Source of the DNA: Gymnopus androsaceus JB14 | Lineage: Eukaryota; Basidiomycota; Agaricomycetes; Agaricales; Omphalotaceae | Length of the DNA: 64,000 nucleotides | Assembly: GCA_009733575.1 (NCBI GenBank) | Contig: ML769418.1 | Coordinates: 62,001-126,000, forward strand | Reading direction: 5' to 3' | Shown here: one piece after another, positions 1 through 10,812 of the stretch | How positions within the stretch are numbered: position 1 is the first letter of the stretch | How the letters are laid out: each line of letters starts with the position of its first letter | Program-made: the position numbers and the translations under genes | The notes under the pieces: generated by a model | Seen by the model: the letters and a program-made list of their open reading frames with translations, nothing else | What the model was told of the DNA's origin: nothing | Databases searched by the model: none

Positions 1-1591
1 GTCTCTTTGCATCGTATGCTTCATGAGCTAGATACGGTTGAATCTGGTAATACAGAATCTCGACCCGGTTCATCGATTGTTGGAAGTTATCCCTGGTCTA
101 CGTCCGATGCATCGACCATCAAGCGCAATAGAGCTGCCTCTGATATGACCGTTGGTGGTGATGATGCAGCATCCATCACTGAGAGTCTTGACGCTTTAGA
201 TTCACCAGTTCCTATTATCGCTTCTCCAATTGCTGCCAAATCGTCATTTAGTTCATTGACAACTGGTATCACCAACGCCATGCGTCTTGTACTCCCGACT
301 CCCCAGCGGATACCCCGACCTCTCTCTGCCGGGTCAAATACCAACCACCACGGTCTACTTTCTGCCGATATAAATGCTGTTACATATGCCATCGATGAAC
401 GTCCACACATCAAGTACGATTGGACAATCGGAAAGCGACTCAAGTTTAGTTGCACGGTGTATTATGCCAAGCAATTCGACAGTCTTCGGAAACGATGCGG
501 TGTCGACTCGATATTTTTGCAAAGTCTATCGAGGAGTACGAATTGGTCTGCGGAAGGTGGTAAAAGCAAATCTAACTTTTGGAAGACTGCCGATGATCGA
601 TTTATCATTAAGACTTTGGTTAATGCATGGAACGTCGCAGACTTGTAAGTTAAGAGTTCTTTCTTTTGGTAGCTTGTCTGACCTTGGATTATAGGCAAGT
701 GCTCATCGAACTCGGACCTTCGTATTTCCGATACATTGATTCCACTGCAAATAAGGCTACCGTACTTGCCAAGTTGATTGGTTTCTATACTATCGAAATT
801 CGGAATCTGGAGACTGGGGCTGTACAATCGAAAGCGGATTTGCTTGTTATGGAAAACCTCTTTTATGACCAGAAAGTGGACAAGACATTTGATCTCAAGG
901 GTATTCAAGGTCGGAAAGTCAAGGCAGGAAATAACGCTACTGGACAAACATCTAACAAGACGCTCTTTGATGGTGAATGGATTGAAGGTGTGTCCCGTTT
1001 ATCGAATCAAAGTAGCATCGAAACTTATTCTTGAATAGGTCAACAACAAACCTTGACGCTTGTGCGTCCGCATTCTAAAGCTGTATTACATGAGGCTATC
1101 AAGAGCGATGCTGATTTCCTCTCGAGAAGCAATATCATGGATTACTCGTATGTTTCCATACTTTGTTGATCCTAATTGACTTTTTAACGGTCCTTTACTA
1201 GACTTCTCGTCGGAGTCAACACGGAGCACAGACAAATTGCCTGCGGACTCGTTGACACCATAGGTCTGTTATCCTCACGATCTGACTTTCTCGTTGGTGA
1301 GACTAACGGGTTGACAGGGAGCTACACGTTTGCAAAGACGCTAGAATACAAAGCCAAGCAAGGCCTTAACTCGGGGAACAGCAAAGGAGGTGACAGTGAT
1401 ACCGCCTGCCGAGTATCAAGAAAGATTCATGAATGCACTGGAAAAATACTTTTAGCATGCCCTGGCAAGTGTTTTTGTTAGAAATACATTGCTTGGACTC
1501 ACCTTCCTTTTCTCGCGTAGATAAATGGTCACGTCCTCTAGATGGACGCAAATTGATCAGCGACCCCAACCTACTGCCTAGTGTTCTATGA
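1..1591 (+). CDS. FAB1: FAB1/PIKfyve-type 1-phosphatidylinositol-3-phosphate 5-kinase, C-terminal kinase part (5' end outside window)
   Basis: Phosphorylates PI3P to PI(3,5)P2 on vacuole/endosome membranes. Exons read as 1-644, 695-987, 1039-1147, 1202-1263, 1318-1464 and 1521-1591, all in phase. The first ~130 residues are Ser/Thr-rich linker; the PIP-kinase fold follows, with a Gly-rich loop (GGKSKSNFWKT), MENLFYDQKVDKTFDLKG, the catalytic IMDYSLLVG and the activation-loop segment DTIGSYTF. The protein ends SDPNLLPSVL before TGA 1589-1591. The fifth intron (1465-1520) is GC-AG. Oddity: in exon 5 the conserved family motif VTVIPPAEYQERF is present, but in the +1 frame (1384-1452); a second shift near 1454 restores the frame, so the annotated frame replaces about 23 conserved residues without any stop. 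Family identity is very secure; whether the double shift is real is unknown. Confidence 0.93.
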
Positions 1592-2145
1592 TCAGCGATG
1601 CTCGTTTCATGACCCTAACGCCTCTATTTATTTCTACCGGTAATGATCAACATATTGTGCATGCCTCTTAATGTGTCGTCGCACAACGCACACTATTCTA
1701 TGGACTTTGCTATCCTGGACACTGTCATTCTTTCCTGTACGCATTCAATAATTCAAACCCAATGTACTTGTAACCGACATATACACGCTCCCCTTGATGA
1801 CTTTCTGACTTTCCCTACAGTCAATACTAAACCTTCACCTTAAAAGGCTTCAAGTTCGAGTTGTATAGGCGTGTCTTCGTCCATTATGGTTCTCGCAAGT
1901 GAAAAGTGAGTTCGGCGCTTAGATTATGTCGTTCCTTCCTCCTCAGGCACTTCAAGCCAATCGATTGGCGTACTGTCATTTTTTCATGTTTCATCTCATC
2001 CAGAATGAGTTAACCAGTGGGTTATCTGAATAAATACGCATCTGGGTACATGAAAATTGAGCTGTCATGACTCATCCGCAACCCTAGTAAAATGCTGTAG
2101 CACTAAACAGACCAGCACAGCTCCCTAACTTACTGTTTTACTCTC
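1592..2145. other. Intergenic, FAB1 to next gene
   Basis: No coding exon or repeat recognised. It holds the FAB1 3' UTR and the promoter of the gene starting at 2146. Short ORFs here look like chance. Confidence 0.5.
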
Positions 2146-4587
2146 ATGTCAGAGACTGCAGTTACCCCCCAGTATGTTGTAACTCTCCCAAGTCTTCAGT
2201 ATAGCTCACCCAATTTATAGGATTTTCTCTGGTGCTTCTCATTTCGACATTACAAACAGTGTCTTAATCGCCTCCAGTACCGGACCTACTCTTGTATCAC
2301 CGATCCAGTCGACGCCTCGCGCGACTATTGCTCCTTTGGCGTTGGAGACCAAGGAGGAATCTTCATCCTTGGTCGAAAGCGAAATTTATGCACGATTATT
2401 ACTGCCCCGGAAGAAGGGATACCCTCTGTGGAAACCAAAAGCGGATGAACGCTTACCGGAAGAGTATAGACGAATGGGAGTTCGCATTGGAGATATTGGA
2501 ATCTTGAATGACTCGGGAGGGTTCGACTATCTGTTTAATGCATGTCTTCCGGCAGATCATCCATTGAACGCTGGAAGAGTACCTCATGATTTCGTTCAGC
2601 TCAAGGGGATTGATGACAGCGACACCATTGGGTCCGCAAGAGAATATGGGCCGGGCTCCCATGTTGACAGCAATCCTTCTCATATTCACAAAACTAGATT
2701 CCCATTGCCTCTAGGTCAACCTCGCATCCCGTAAGCTCAATATTCAAGTTGTTTATCACACCTACTGACGGATAAATCTCTAGGGGGGTCTCAAGGGAAA
2801 TGGGTGCAGGATTATCTTTCCGCTCGTCAGCTAGCAAAGGAGCTTTACTCATTCTTCCCGAGGGAGGAATGCGAATAGATCATCAACAGTATACCAGATT
2901 CTACAAGTATGCTGCAGATTGTGCGCGATCTTGGTATATCTATATCAATGGTCCACTGGCTCGTGGTGCACATAATGGTTCAATCTATCTTGTCACCGGC
3001 TGCGATAAAGCGCGCGCGTGGGGGGTGGCCTCTTTCCTTGACGCTCGTCCAGAGACTGTGTCCTTAGAATTTGTACCTAGCGAATCCGATAAACTAGGAG
3101 GAGCAGCCAGAATACTGGTTCAGCACATGCAACTCCGCAACATCGTTAAGCGACGCGGATGATGTTTTCGAAAATCAATCGGGATGTGTGTTCCTGCGTG
3201 GCTTCAAAATTGCTGTTCAAATCCCTCCATTCATGAGGAGTCTCAGCATTGGCTCGAAAGTGACGTACATCTCCCATTTGGATGCCGATGAATTACTACC
3301 AAAGCCAAAATCAACTACCTTTTCCATGCCTCCTGCATCAGAATGGTGGTTTCGACGCTATATGGCTTCTGGCTCTTCAAATACTACTCATGAGTGTTCG
3401 GTGGATGGAAGTGAAATAGACCTCAATTTCCCTGCAAGATATCAGGTATGTCTGTAATGCTATTCTCATCGCCTCAAGCTTAATTCGGTGGTAGGCATAT
3501 CATCCTTCTGATGTCATTAACAGATGGATTTTGAGCAATGTATGTCTGTATAATATATGCATCAATTCTCTGACATTCCCTCTAGAATGACGAAGTGGAT
3601 GTTGCAATCACCCATGATGATGACTGGGCCTCTGTCATTCAAGATGTAAGTCTCTTGCTAAAGCCTGAGTCAGTCAATGATAGTATTGCTAAAATTGGCA
3701 ATTACTTTAAAATCAGGATGAAGAGGAAATGCCTGACGATCAAGAGCTGATTCGACGAATTAGCAAGCATTTCGCACTCGCCAAATCCGGCCGTACGTGA
3801 TTTGCGTCCTTCAAACCAGCATTGATAACTTACCATGAGAGGTTTGATTCCCAGGCTATGCACACGTTATTAGACCTCAAACTAACTCTCTACGCCTGAA
3901 TTCGTCTGGTATCAACTCGCAAACCCTTAAGAAGAGTCAATCTGATACTTCCATGGCCCGTTTATTTCGATCTACCAAAAAAGTGTAAGTATGAACTTAA
4001 GTTGTCCGAGCCCTTACTTATGACCTATCTAGTATAAGACGATATGCTTCTGAACTCCATCTACATACGTCGCAAATTGGCGGATCCCAAAGCACATCAC
4101 CCTTTCGATTCGGACTGGGGAGGTCCCACTCTTCTTCAACTTCTTCGTTGGGCAACGATTCCGAGATTCCTCGCGTCGTTGTCTGGCCTCCTAGTCCGTC
4201 AAGTACATCTTGCTCTAAGAATCGATGATAACGAAGGATACTCCTTGGGGAAGATTCATGACAGATACGGTCTTGACTCTCCGCTCTTGGAACCGCTTTT
4301 GTGGCTTGTCTAGCCCTCCCTCCTCCCCACTGTCTCCAACCTCTGAATACTCAATGTTCGATCCCTCTCCCCCTAATTCTCCCTACTCCAGCTCCAGATC
4401 GACCGACTCGTGGTTTGATTACAGCGCCGAGTCAAGTGGTTCTGAATCTGTCGAAATGCTTGAAGATGATCGTCCAAGTCATAGTTCTTCGTCGAGTCCA
4501 CCGAAACGAATTCCCAGGAGGAAATCGACGGGAGATACGCTGATCCCTCCATTAAGAATAAATCATGAGAAATCTCTCATTAAATAA
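2146..4587 (+). CDS. Uncharacterised multi-exon protein, about 687 aa, with two apparent single-base frame breaks
   Basis: I recognise no named domain; the layout (N-terminus SETAVTPQIFSGASHFDI, then a conserved 'IYARLLLPRKKGYPLW' block and 'GSIYLVTGCDKARAWG') resembles lineage-restricted mushroom proteins, from memory only. Exons: 2146-2171, 2221-2730, 2784-3445, 3495-3539, 3586-3645, 3717-3792, 3855-3984, 4033-4587. The ATG at 2146 is chosen because its 26-nt exon splices in phase to the conserved start. An acidic stretch lies around 3586-3790 and a Ser/Pro-rich low-complexity tail follows 4033. One extra A near 3109-3112 and one missing base near 4223 break the frame; with both allowed for, every exon phase closes. 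Alternatives are a decaying gene copy or a different last exon. Confidence 0.7.
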
Positions 4588-4614
4588 AGACTGCAGTTAA
4601 TGTCAGATCTCATG

Positions 4615-5313
4615 CATCAGCAAAACCTGGGTGTGCTGCACAGAACTGTCCAGTTCTGTGCAGCGCTCATAGCACTCATAGCAGCCATAGCAAGGGTACC
4701 CTCTGTCCAGAGCTATGGATTGCTATGAAGTGCTATGGAATGCTATAAGAGCGACGGAGATCACAAAAATGTCATCTGTCAGAATAACATTCAATACAAA
4801 ATATATTATTCATTTGAATTGTTCTCCTGGCTTGCGAGACTTGTGCGAAACCATTGCAAGACTACAGATAATCATTAAAATAATTTATTGACTCATTTGT
4901 AGTACTAGTACAATGTAGCGAGACTAGTATAATGATTTCTACACACAGTACTAATGTAGTGATACTACTATTGTTACTACTCATGAGTGATGACTGCTGG
5001 CAATGCCTGTTAGTAGAATACTTGAAAGAAAGCAGGCACTCACCGTTGGAAGAATCTTGGAGGGAAAGAAGTTGATGTTACGACGTTGCAATGATGCGCG
5101 TCGACTCTTATATAGTGCCCACCGGCACCCGCGGAGTTGAATGACAGATGATGAGATGTCGAAACAAGTTTGACAGTTGGCGCAAATATTCAACAACCCC
5201 ACAGGAGCTCATAGCACCTTATAGCACCTCATAGTTCTGTAGAGAACTATGGCTGCTATGGCCTGCTATAGCTTGCTATGGCTGCTATGACCACCACCCA
5301 GGTTTTGCTGATG
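4615..5313. mobile_element. CATCAGCAAAACC-family element A (subterminal word CATAGC/GCTATG)
   Basis: A 699-bp non-coding element with terminal inverted repeats CATCAGCAAAACCTGGGTG. Inside each end lies a cluster of the short word CATAGC (left) or its complement GCTATG (right), each repeated about 6-9 times. The segment GCAAGGGTACC lies inside the left cluster. The flanking dinucleotides differ (TG left, TT right). It sits between the 2146 gene and the 3' end of the O-methyltransferase gene, 192 bp beyond its stop. The interior is AT-rich with no credible ORF. Confidence 0.8.
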
Positions 5314-5505
5314 TTCTGTACTCGACAGAAGATTTTTGAAGTAAAGACCACCATATCTGACAGTGGCAGTGAAGGTGCAGAATCAAAGGGGTTGGGTTGG
5401 AGGTATCACTGGATCTGTGCGCGTTTTGTGTAGTATCCGGTCGTTGGAGAAGAGAAATATCAAGTGCATGACTGAAGGCAAACAAGAGAGGTTGAAAAGT
5501 GACAG

Positions 5506-7248
5506 TTAAATCGGGGAATAAACTATTGTCGCGAGTTTTCCTGGCTTCACTTCCTCCAACTTCCATCCACTGTCCATCCCTAACTGGACATATTCCTCAT
5601 ACGTCCTTTCCTTGCCGTCGTACATGGTCAGCAACTAAAAGATATTAAGTCCGACTTCCATTGCTGTAAATTTCATATACACACCTCCAAATCCAAAGCC
5701 GTAAAAAACTCTGTACCGAAGTTCGGAAGCAAGGGATATGGTGCACTTGATGCACCGGTACCCTTAGTATCTTCAGTGATATGTGTTGCCAATGTTTCAA
5801 AAACGATTAGCTTAGAATCCGCTCCAGCAGCAGTGCGAAGGTGAGCAAGAATCTCTCTGGCTTCCTTGTCGGGCCAGTCGTGGATAATCATACGGAGGAA
5901 GTATACGGCGGCGTTTTTGATAGGTTGAGGAGTGAAGAAGTCGTGCGCTACAAGACCATAAATGGGTAATTGATATTTTAACGATCCTACAGTTGCCACT
6001 TACATTGAAGCTGAACTTGTCCCGTCTTGAGCGCATCTGGGTACTTGTCATTCCAGAACTGAGGCAAAACAATCATGAGATGAAAATTGAGAGAGATAGA
6101 TAGTTACTTACCTTTTCCCCAGCTACGATTTGTTGCTCAAGATCTTGCACAACATAGCGCAACTTTGGAAACGCCTTTCGGAGAGCAAGTGTCACTACGC
6201 CGATGTTTCCTCCGACATCCACAACCACATTTCCTGGTTTTAGTTTATCACCTTCGATACCTATATAGGAACTACCTTGAGCTCTCTAGGTGGAGATTCG
6301 GAATTCTATACTTACCAGAGGTGAAAATTTCGGAAGGATACATTGCTTCGCCCATAGACTTCATAGCAACCGTAAATTTACGAGATCGTTGCTCATTTCC
6401 GGGTTCCTTCAGCCAGTCCCACATCTTCTTGGGGGTCTTGTAAGCGACGTTGAAAGGAGCGGAAGCTTGCTTTGGGTCCTTAACAAAGGATGTAAATGCA
6501 GGAGAGGCGACAAGAAGCTCTTCGGACATATGGAGGAAAGCGGCCATGGGTGCGTTGTCGAATCGAGCAATAGGACTGAGAGAACAAGATGAAACTATGG
6601 ACTTGGAAGCGAATTCAGCTAGCTCACTCTTCTTGGATCTCCTTGAACGATTTCGCCTTGGTCATAAGCGAAGATTGACGATTGTGTGCGAACACGTTCG
6701 GAGAGATTTCCTTGAAAATATGGCGGATAGCCAAGTAACGCAGGGTCCGAGCTAATCTCACAGTATTAGGAGATGCGTATGCTTGAGAGATGAGCAGAGG
6801 ACATACCCAGATAGGACGCATCAATTCCGGTCGCAGTAGAAAGTTCATTAACGTGAACGCCCTGTATATCATTATTAGTAGTTAAATGCGGACTCCGCAT
6901 TTTATTCCATCGGATGGAATAACTCAGACTCACGTTCGGTCCCGTCTCTTTCATGATTTCCGGTACGTTAACGTCGATCAAAAAAGTAATCGCCACCGTA
7001 TCGTACATCCCATTGACCTTGATAGGAAGAAAGTCCACCGGGGACTGTACGGTGGCAATCAGCTGCTTAGCAGCAGCGACAATGAGATATCTTGCTTGGG
7101 TGATGCTATCCTCGAATTCCAAAGGGTTATCAGGCTGGAATGGGGCGTTAATGGAAGGGGTCTCTTCGCCGCTCCTTGCGTATGCTGCTTGGAGAATTTC
7201 AGTCTGAGTGGATATAATTTCCACAAGGGCTTTCAAAGGGTCAGCCAT
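5506..7248 (-). CDS. SAM-dependent O-methyltransferase (fungal/plant COMT-like), intact, 449 aa
   Basis: Transfers a methyl group from S-adenosylmethionine to a hydroxyl of a small aromatic or polyketide-like substrate; the exact substrate cannot be read from sequence. Eight exons on the minus strand: 7248-6934, 6861-6807, 6751-6628, 6575-6316, 6260-6112, 6058-6004, 5947-5685, 5634-5506; all junctions are GT-AG and in phase. Residues 1-~200 form the helical dimerisation region. SAM motif I is VVVDVGGNIG (~263-272). FFTPQP precedes RMIIHDWPD, where His342 matches the catalytic base of the family. The C-terminus ERTYEEYVQLG...SGWKL is typical, and the length matches the family. A TATA box lies about 72 bp upstream of the ATG. 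No other secondary-metabolite gene is adjacent. Confidence 0.93.
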
Positions 7249-7319
7249 GGTAAAGGTAAAGATAGATGAGGAAGTAGAGAATGTACCGGTGAATACTGCT
7301 CTGAGCGGAAAGCTTCCCC

Positions 7320-7327
7320 TTTATATA
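7320..7327 (-). promoter_or_regulatory. TATA box of the O-methyltransferase gene
   Basis: The minus strand reads TATATAAA followed by GGGG, 72-79 bp upstream of the ATG at 7248. This is a good position for a fungal core promoter. Confidence 0.5.
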
Positions 7328-8028
7328 GTAATTTTTCTAGTCTAAATCCGTTTCTGGAGCATATTCACCGTTGATTTAGAAAGTGTGATACAACATTCAA
7401 ATTGTTCGTACGTCTCGCTTGACCGAACGAGTACGCATTCGTGGGCTGGCGAATGTGTCAATACGATTGATATGTAATGCGGGAGCTGGAATGGGTTTGA
7501 TGGAAGTGAACTTATGCATGACTGTGGACTACCGGGTACTCACTCCCTTTTAAACTGTTCTCGTTCATGTACCCCTCCATCCTAATATCTTGATCCACAG
7601 TGCTCTGTGTATTATAATACCTAGATTACGGAGGAACATGAGCAAGGAGAGAAAGTATCGACTGATTGATGCTTACCGTTCTTAATTTTGAAGATTCTGA
7701 GCTTTTATGTCAAAGCATCAGTGTCTTCCCAGAAAATGAAAACCTATACCTGACGTGCACATTCGACGTTCATTATTGAGAGGACCCGAAAATTTGAGGA
7801 CCAAGCCAGTTTGAATTCGGTGGGTATGGTATGAAGTAGTTGAATTGATCGTGCTAGGAAGGTGTTGAAAGTTGGAGGCTCGAAATGAAATGCCGAGGTG
7901 CTGACGACGCAGTTTTTGAGCGTCATCATCTTTACATCCTTCCGTTGGTTTTCCGCACTGTGCAGGTACTTGTCCCTTTCCTTTACAAGCCCTTACATCA
8001 AAAGCCGTGTCCATCCTATCCATTCCAA
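7328..8028. other. Intergenic region upstream of the O-methyltransferase
   Basis: Presumed regulatory DNA; no gene, repeat or terminal inverted repeat recognised. Confidence 0.4.
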
Positions 8029-8300
8029 ATGTTGTCGCATAAGAAAAACGGCAGCGCCAATTGCAAGTTCACCATCATTGTTATTGGAGGTGGGCTTCGG
8101 GAGTCTTGGTGTAATCAACAACCCTTCAACAACCTCTCGAGCACCATTGACCCACAGAAACATGATCTCATCCTCATCAATGTGCGTCCCTTCCCTCAAC
8201 CCTCGGCCTCATTGGTTCAGATACAGACAATCTCATTGAAAAAACTTTTCACGTGTACGGCGAGCATAAAGGGTGGGTCAGAGTGGCGACTCCTCTGTTC
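8029..8300 (+). pseudogene. Fragment of an AIF/FSP1-like FAD-dependent oxidoreductase
   Basis: A short N-terminal remnant. From the ATG at 8029 the reading gives KFTIIVIGGG, the start of a Rossmann FAD-binding loop. The matching continuation FGSLGVINN is one frame over, then DPQKHDLILINVRPF returns to the first frame, and SDTDNLIEKTF lies in the third. The order and spacing fit apoptosis-inducing-factor-like oxidoreductases, which are common in Agaricomycetes. Coding similarity stops just before the hairpin at 8330 and the rest of the enzyme (NAD domain, C-terminus) is absent. With at least two frame changes in ~250 bp and no downstream exons this is a relic. Confidence 0.6.
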
Positions 8301-8329
8301 GATATCACTTGCTATGAATCGATTCGGCC

Positions 8330-8463
8330 AGTGAGGAGCATGACCGTGCCCTTGACTCTCCTCAACCGTGCTTCTCTATTTCAGGAGTGTGATTGGACGG
8401 TCCAATCACACTCCTGAATAGAGAGCACGTTGAGGAGAGTCAAGGCACGTCATGCTCCTCACT
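8330..8463. repeat. Near-perfect 63/68-nt inverted repeat with a 3-nt loop
   Basis: Left arm 8330-8397, loop CGG 8398-8400, right arm 8401-8463. Aligned as a hairpin, the arms are identical except for five single-base homopolymer differences (C/CC, CC/CCC, C/CC, T/TT, TT/TTT), always longer on the left. The flanks are unique. It may be a palindromic transposon end, an inverted duplication, or a region with homopolymer consensus errors. Confidence 0.9.
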
Positions 8464-8963
8464 TATCTCGGACTATAATCATTGTTACAATAGTTGTTTG
8501 AATATTCAGTACACCGTTGGTGAAGTGGTTATCATGTCTTTGAACTATATAGTGATGCGTGGATATGATATATTAAAAAAAATGTGTAGCCTTATGAGAA
8601 TGGCCTTTGGAACTATCCAGGCCTGCACTCTTAGCTACTGGCTTGTATCATTGGGAGAAAGACCGGGAGGTCTTTGGGTCCCAGCGCCAATTTCCAGTAT
8701 ACACAGTCAGCTGCGATTCCCACTATGTAGGAGTGCATGATGCATCCAGCTACTGTGGATACCCCCTAAACGTAGGAGGTGCACGGAATACTAAAAGTGA
8801 TAAAATAGCCAGGTGGCATTGAAAGTGAACATAGACTTGAGTCTTGAGATGAAGAACTTTCAGATCCATGATGAACTGAGTGGGAACTTGAACTTTGATG
8901 AGTATAGACAGCAGAGTTGCATAGCACTGTAGAATATCTATCTCATTTTCCTGTACTTTACCA
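8464..8963. other. Non-coding stretch upstream of the mariner transposase relic
   Basis: Probably includes the 5' end of the Tc1/mariner element, but I could not match a terminal inverted repeat to the 3' side. No gene seen. Confidence 0.4.
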
Positions 8964-9454
8964 ATGGCTCAAATGCAGCATGATTCTCCAAAGAAAAACA
9001 GATTGATTGGTGCTATTGAAGCTGGAAGATCAGTCTCATCCGCTGCTGATTATGCCGGTATCCCTCGATCAACTGCATCTGATATCTGGTGGAAATACCA
9101 AAGTACTGGCTCTACTCATAACAAACCTCATAATGGATGCCCAAAGAAGCTCACCCACAGAACCAAACAAGAACTTGTTAGAAGTGCCTGAACTTCGTGT
9201 CGCAAGCCCTTCCAGAGCCTCATTTAGGAGCTCAACCTGGATATCAGCACCTCAACAGCTCGGCAGTCTTTGGCAGCTCATGGGTACCATTGGAGGGTTG
9301 CGAGGAAGGTGCCATACTTGAAGGAGGTGCAGAAGAGGAAGAGAATGGCTTGGGCAGAGGAGCAGAAAGGATTCGACATGTCAAAAGTGATCTGGTTGGA
9401 CGAGTGTTACATTTACCTTGATGACACTCACAGCCGGGTTTATGTGACGTATTG

Positions 9455-10812
9455 TAATGATGGACACGAGTCCGGATCCGGAACAGGTACCTGCAGGTAT
9501 ACCTGTGGGAATACCCGCAGGTATTTGACCTGCGGATCCCGGTACCTGTTTCCCACGGATCCGGCACAGGTCACTAAGGATGGACAGGGGTTAACCCCCA
9601 GGTTGGAATGGCCCTAACCTCACCCTTACCCTCCATACCCTTACCCTTCAAACCTCCAGTTTTTACTAAGGGTTTTGGACAGAATGATGTATCACTCATG
9701 AGGCTTTGGGTAAAATAGATATAATAACACTTGAAAACATCCTTATGGATGAGTTGAAGATCATAGGACATCATGAGATGTATATATCATCAATTTAAAA
9801 AGGGAGGGTTTTGAAGGCTTCAACCCCTACCCTTACCCTCCATACCCTTGGGTCAAAAACCCCGGGTTGACCCCTACCCCTGTCCATCCTTACAGGTCAC
9901 AGGTCATCCTTTGGGATATTTTTAATGACCTGCAGGTACCTGTGGATCCGGCATCAATAAAAATTTTACTATTCAAGTGCTGTAAATATTGAGTAATTTT
10001 ATTAAAGTTTGACTGATATTAGTACATTCATACCTGATGAAGTTATTAACACTAGTATTTGTTTAATACTAGTCAATATTGACTGTATATATTAGTACTA
10101 TAGTCTAGTATTGGTATGTTTTGAATACAATAGTGCTAGTAAGCTATAATTAACTAGTATAATGGCTGTTTTCTCTACTTATAATATATTGATACCAATT
10201 CCTGCATAAGTACTAGTTACTCCAGACTAAGTTACAGCTTAAGCATTAGGTACAGCATACCAGTGGTAATAGCTAGTATTACTAGTTTTCTACTAGTAAG
10301 TGTAATGCTAGGACTAAGTGATGGTGCTTGACACATGTAGTAGACTACAGAATATAATTAATGTTACCTTTTTAATAATCTTATATGGTTTTGAAATGCA
10401 GGTACTGGTATTTCTGGTCAGTCCAGGTACACACAGGTGAGCCCTGGGTCTTTGTATGCTCTCAAACTCCTATACTCATTCAGTTGTTACTGCTAATACA
10501 ATACTAGTGTAGTACTGACAAAGCTTAGGCTAAATACTGTATCAAAAAGATAGTCATTGTATTACTTCCAGTCCATGCTATTTAATACTGATATTTATTA
10601 CTGGAAGCAATGGCATAAGATTTATTACTAACAAGTACTGAAAACCTAGATTAAAATTTTTCAACAGGTCATACAGGTACCTGCCACGGATCCCGGTTAT
10701 ACCGGACCTGTTTCCCACGGATCCGGGCAGGTCACAGGTCAGCCCTTTGAGGCCACAGGTACCTGTCTGGCAGATCCGGGTCAACCCAGATCCAGACTTG
10801 TGTCCATCTTTA
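9455..10812. mobile_element. hAT-like non-autonomous element inserted in the mariner transposase
   Basis: Termini TAATGATGGACACGAGTC (left) and the inverted complement of TAAAGATGGACACAAGTC (right). It is flanked by an 8-bp target duplication, ACGTATTG (9447-9454) and ACGCATTG (10813-10820), one mismatch. Subterminal regions carry many copies of the palindromic hexamers GGTACC and GGATCC within ACAGGTACCTG and GGATCCGG. The middle (10000-10350) is AT-rich with scattered ACTAGTA words. No transposase ORF. The 8-bp duplication suggests a hAT-type transposase. Confidence 0.82.
9575..9892. mobile_element. 318-bp hAT-like MITE nested inside the previous element
   Basis: Terminal inverted repeat TAAGGATGGACAGGGGT at both ends and a perfect 8-bp target duplication CAGGTCAC (9567-9574 and 9893-9900). 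Its terminus is clearly related to that of the host element (TAAxGATGGACA), so one family member has inserted into another. Confidence 0.9.

Noticed and set aside
4615..5313. Helitron reading of the CATCAGC-family element
   Set aside because: The ends are inverted repeats; there is no TC...CTRR pattern or 3' hairpin with AT insertion.
5285..5566. 93-codon minus-strand ORF
   Set aside because: Out-of-frame with exon 8 of the O-methyltransferase, whose true end is at 5506, and it overlaps the end of element A.
5506..8300. Secondary-metabolite cluster (methyltransferase next to oxidoreductase)
   Set aside because: The oxidoreductase is a short frame-broken relic and no backbone enzyme, transporter or regulator is nearby.
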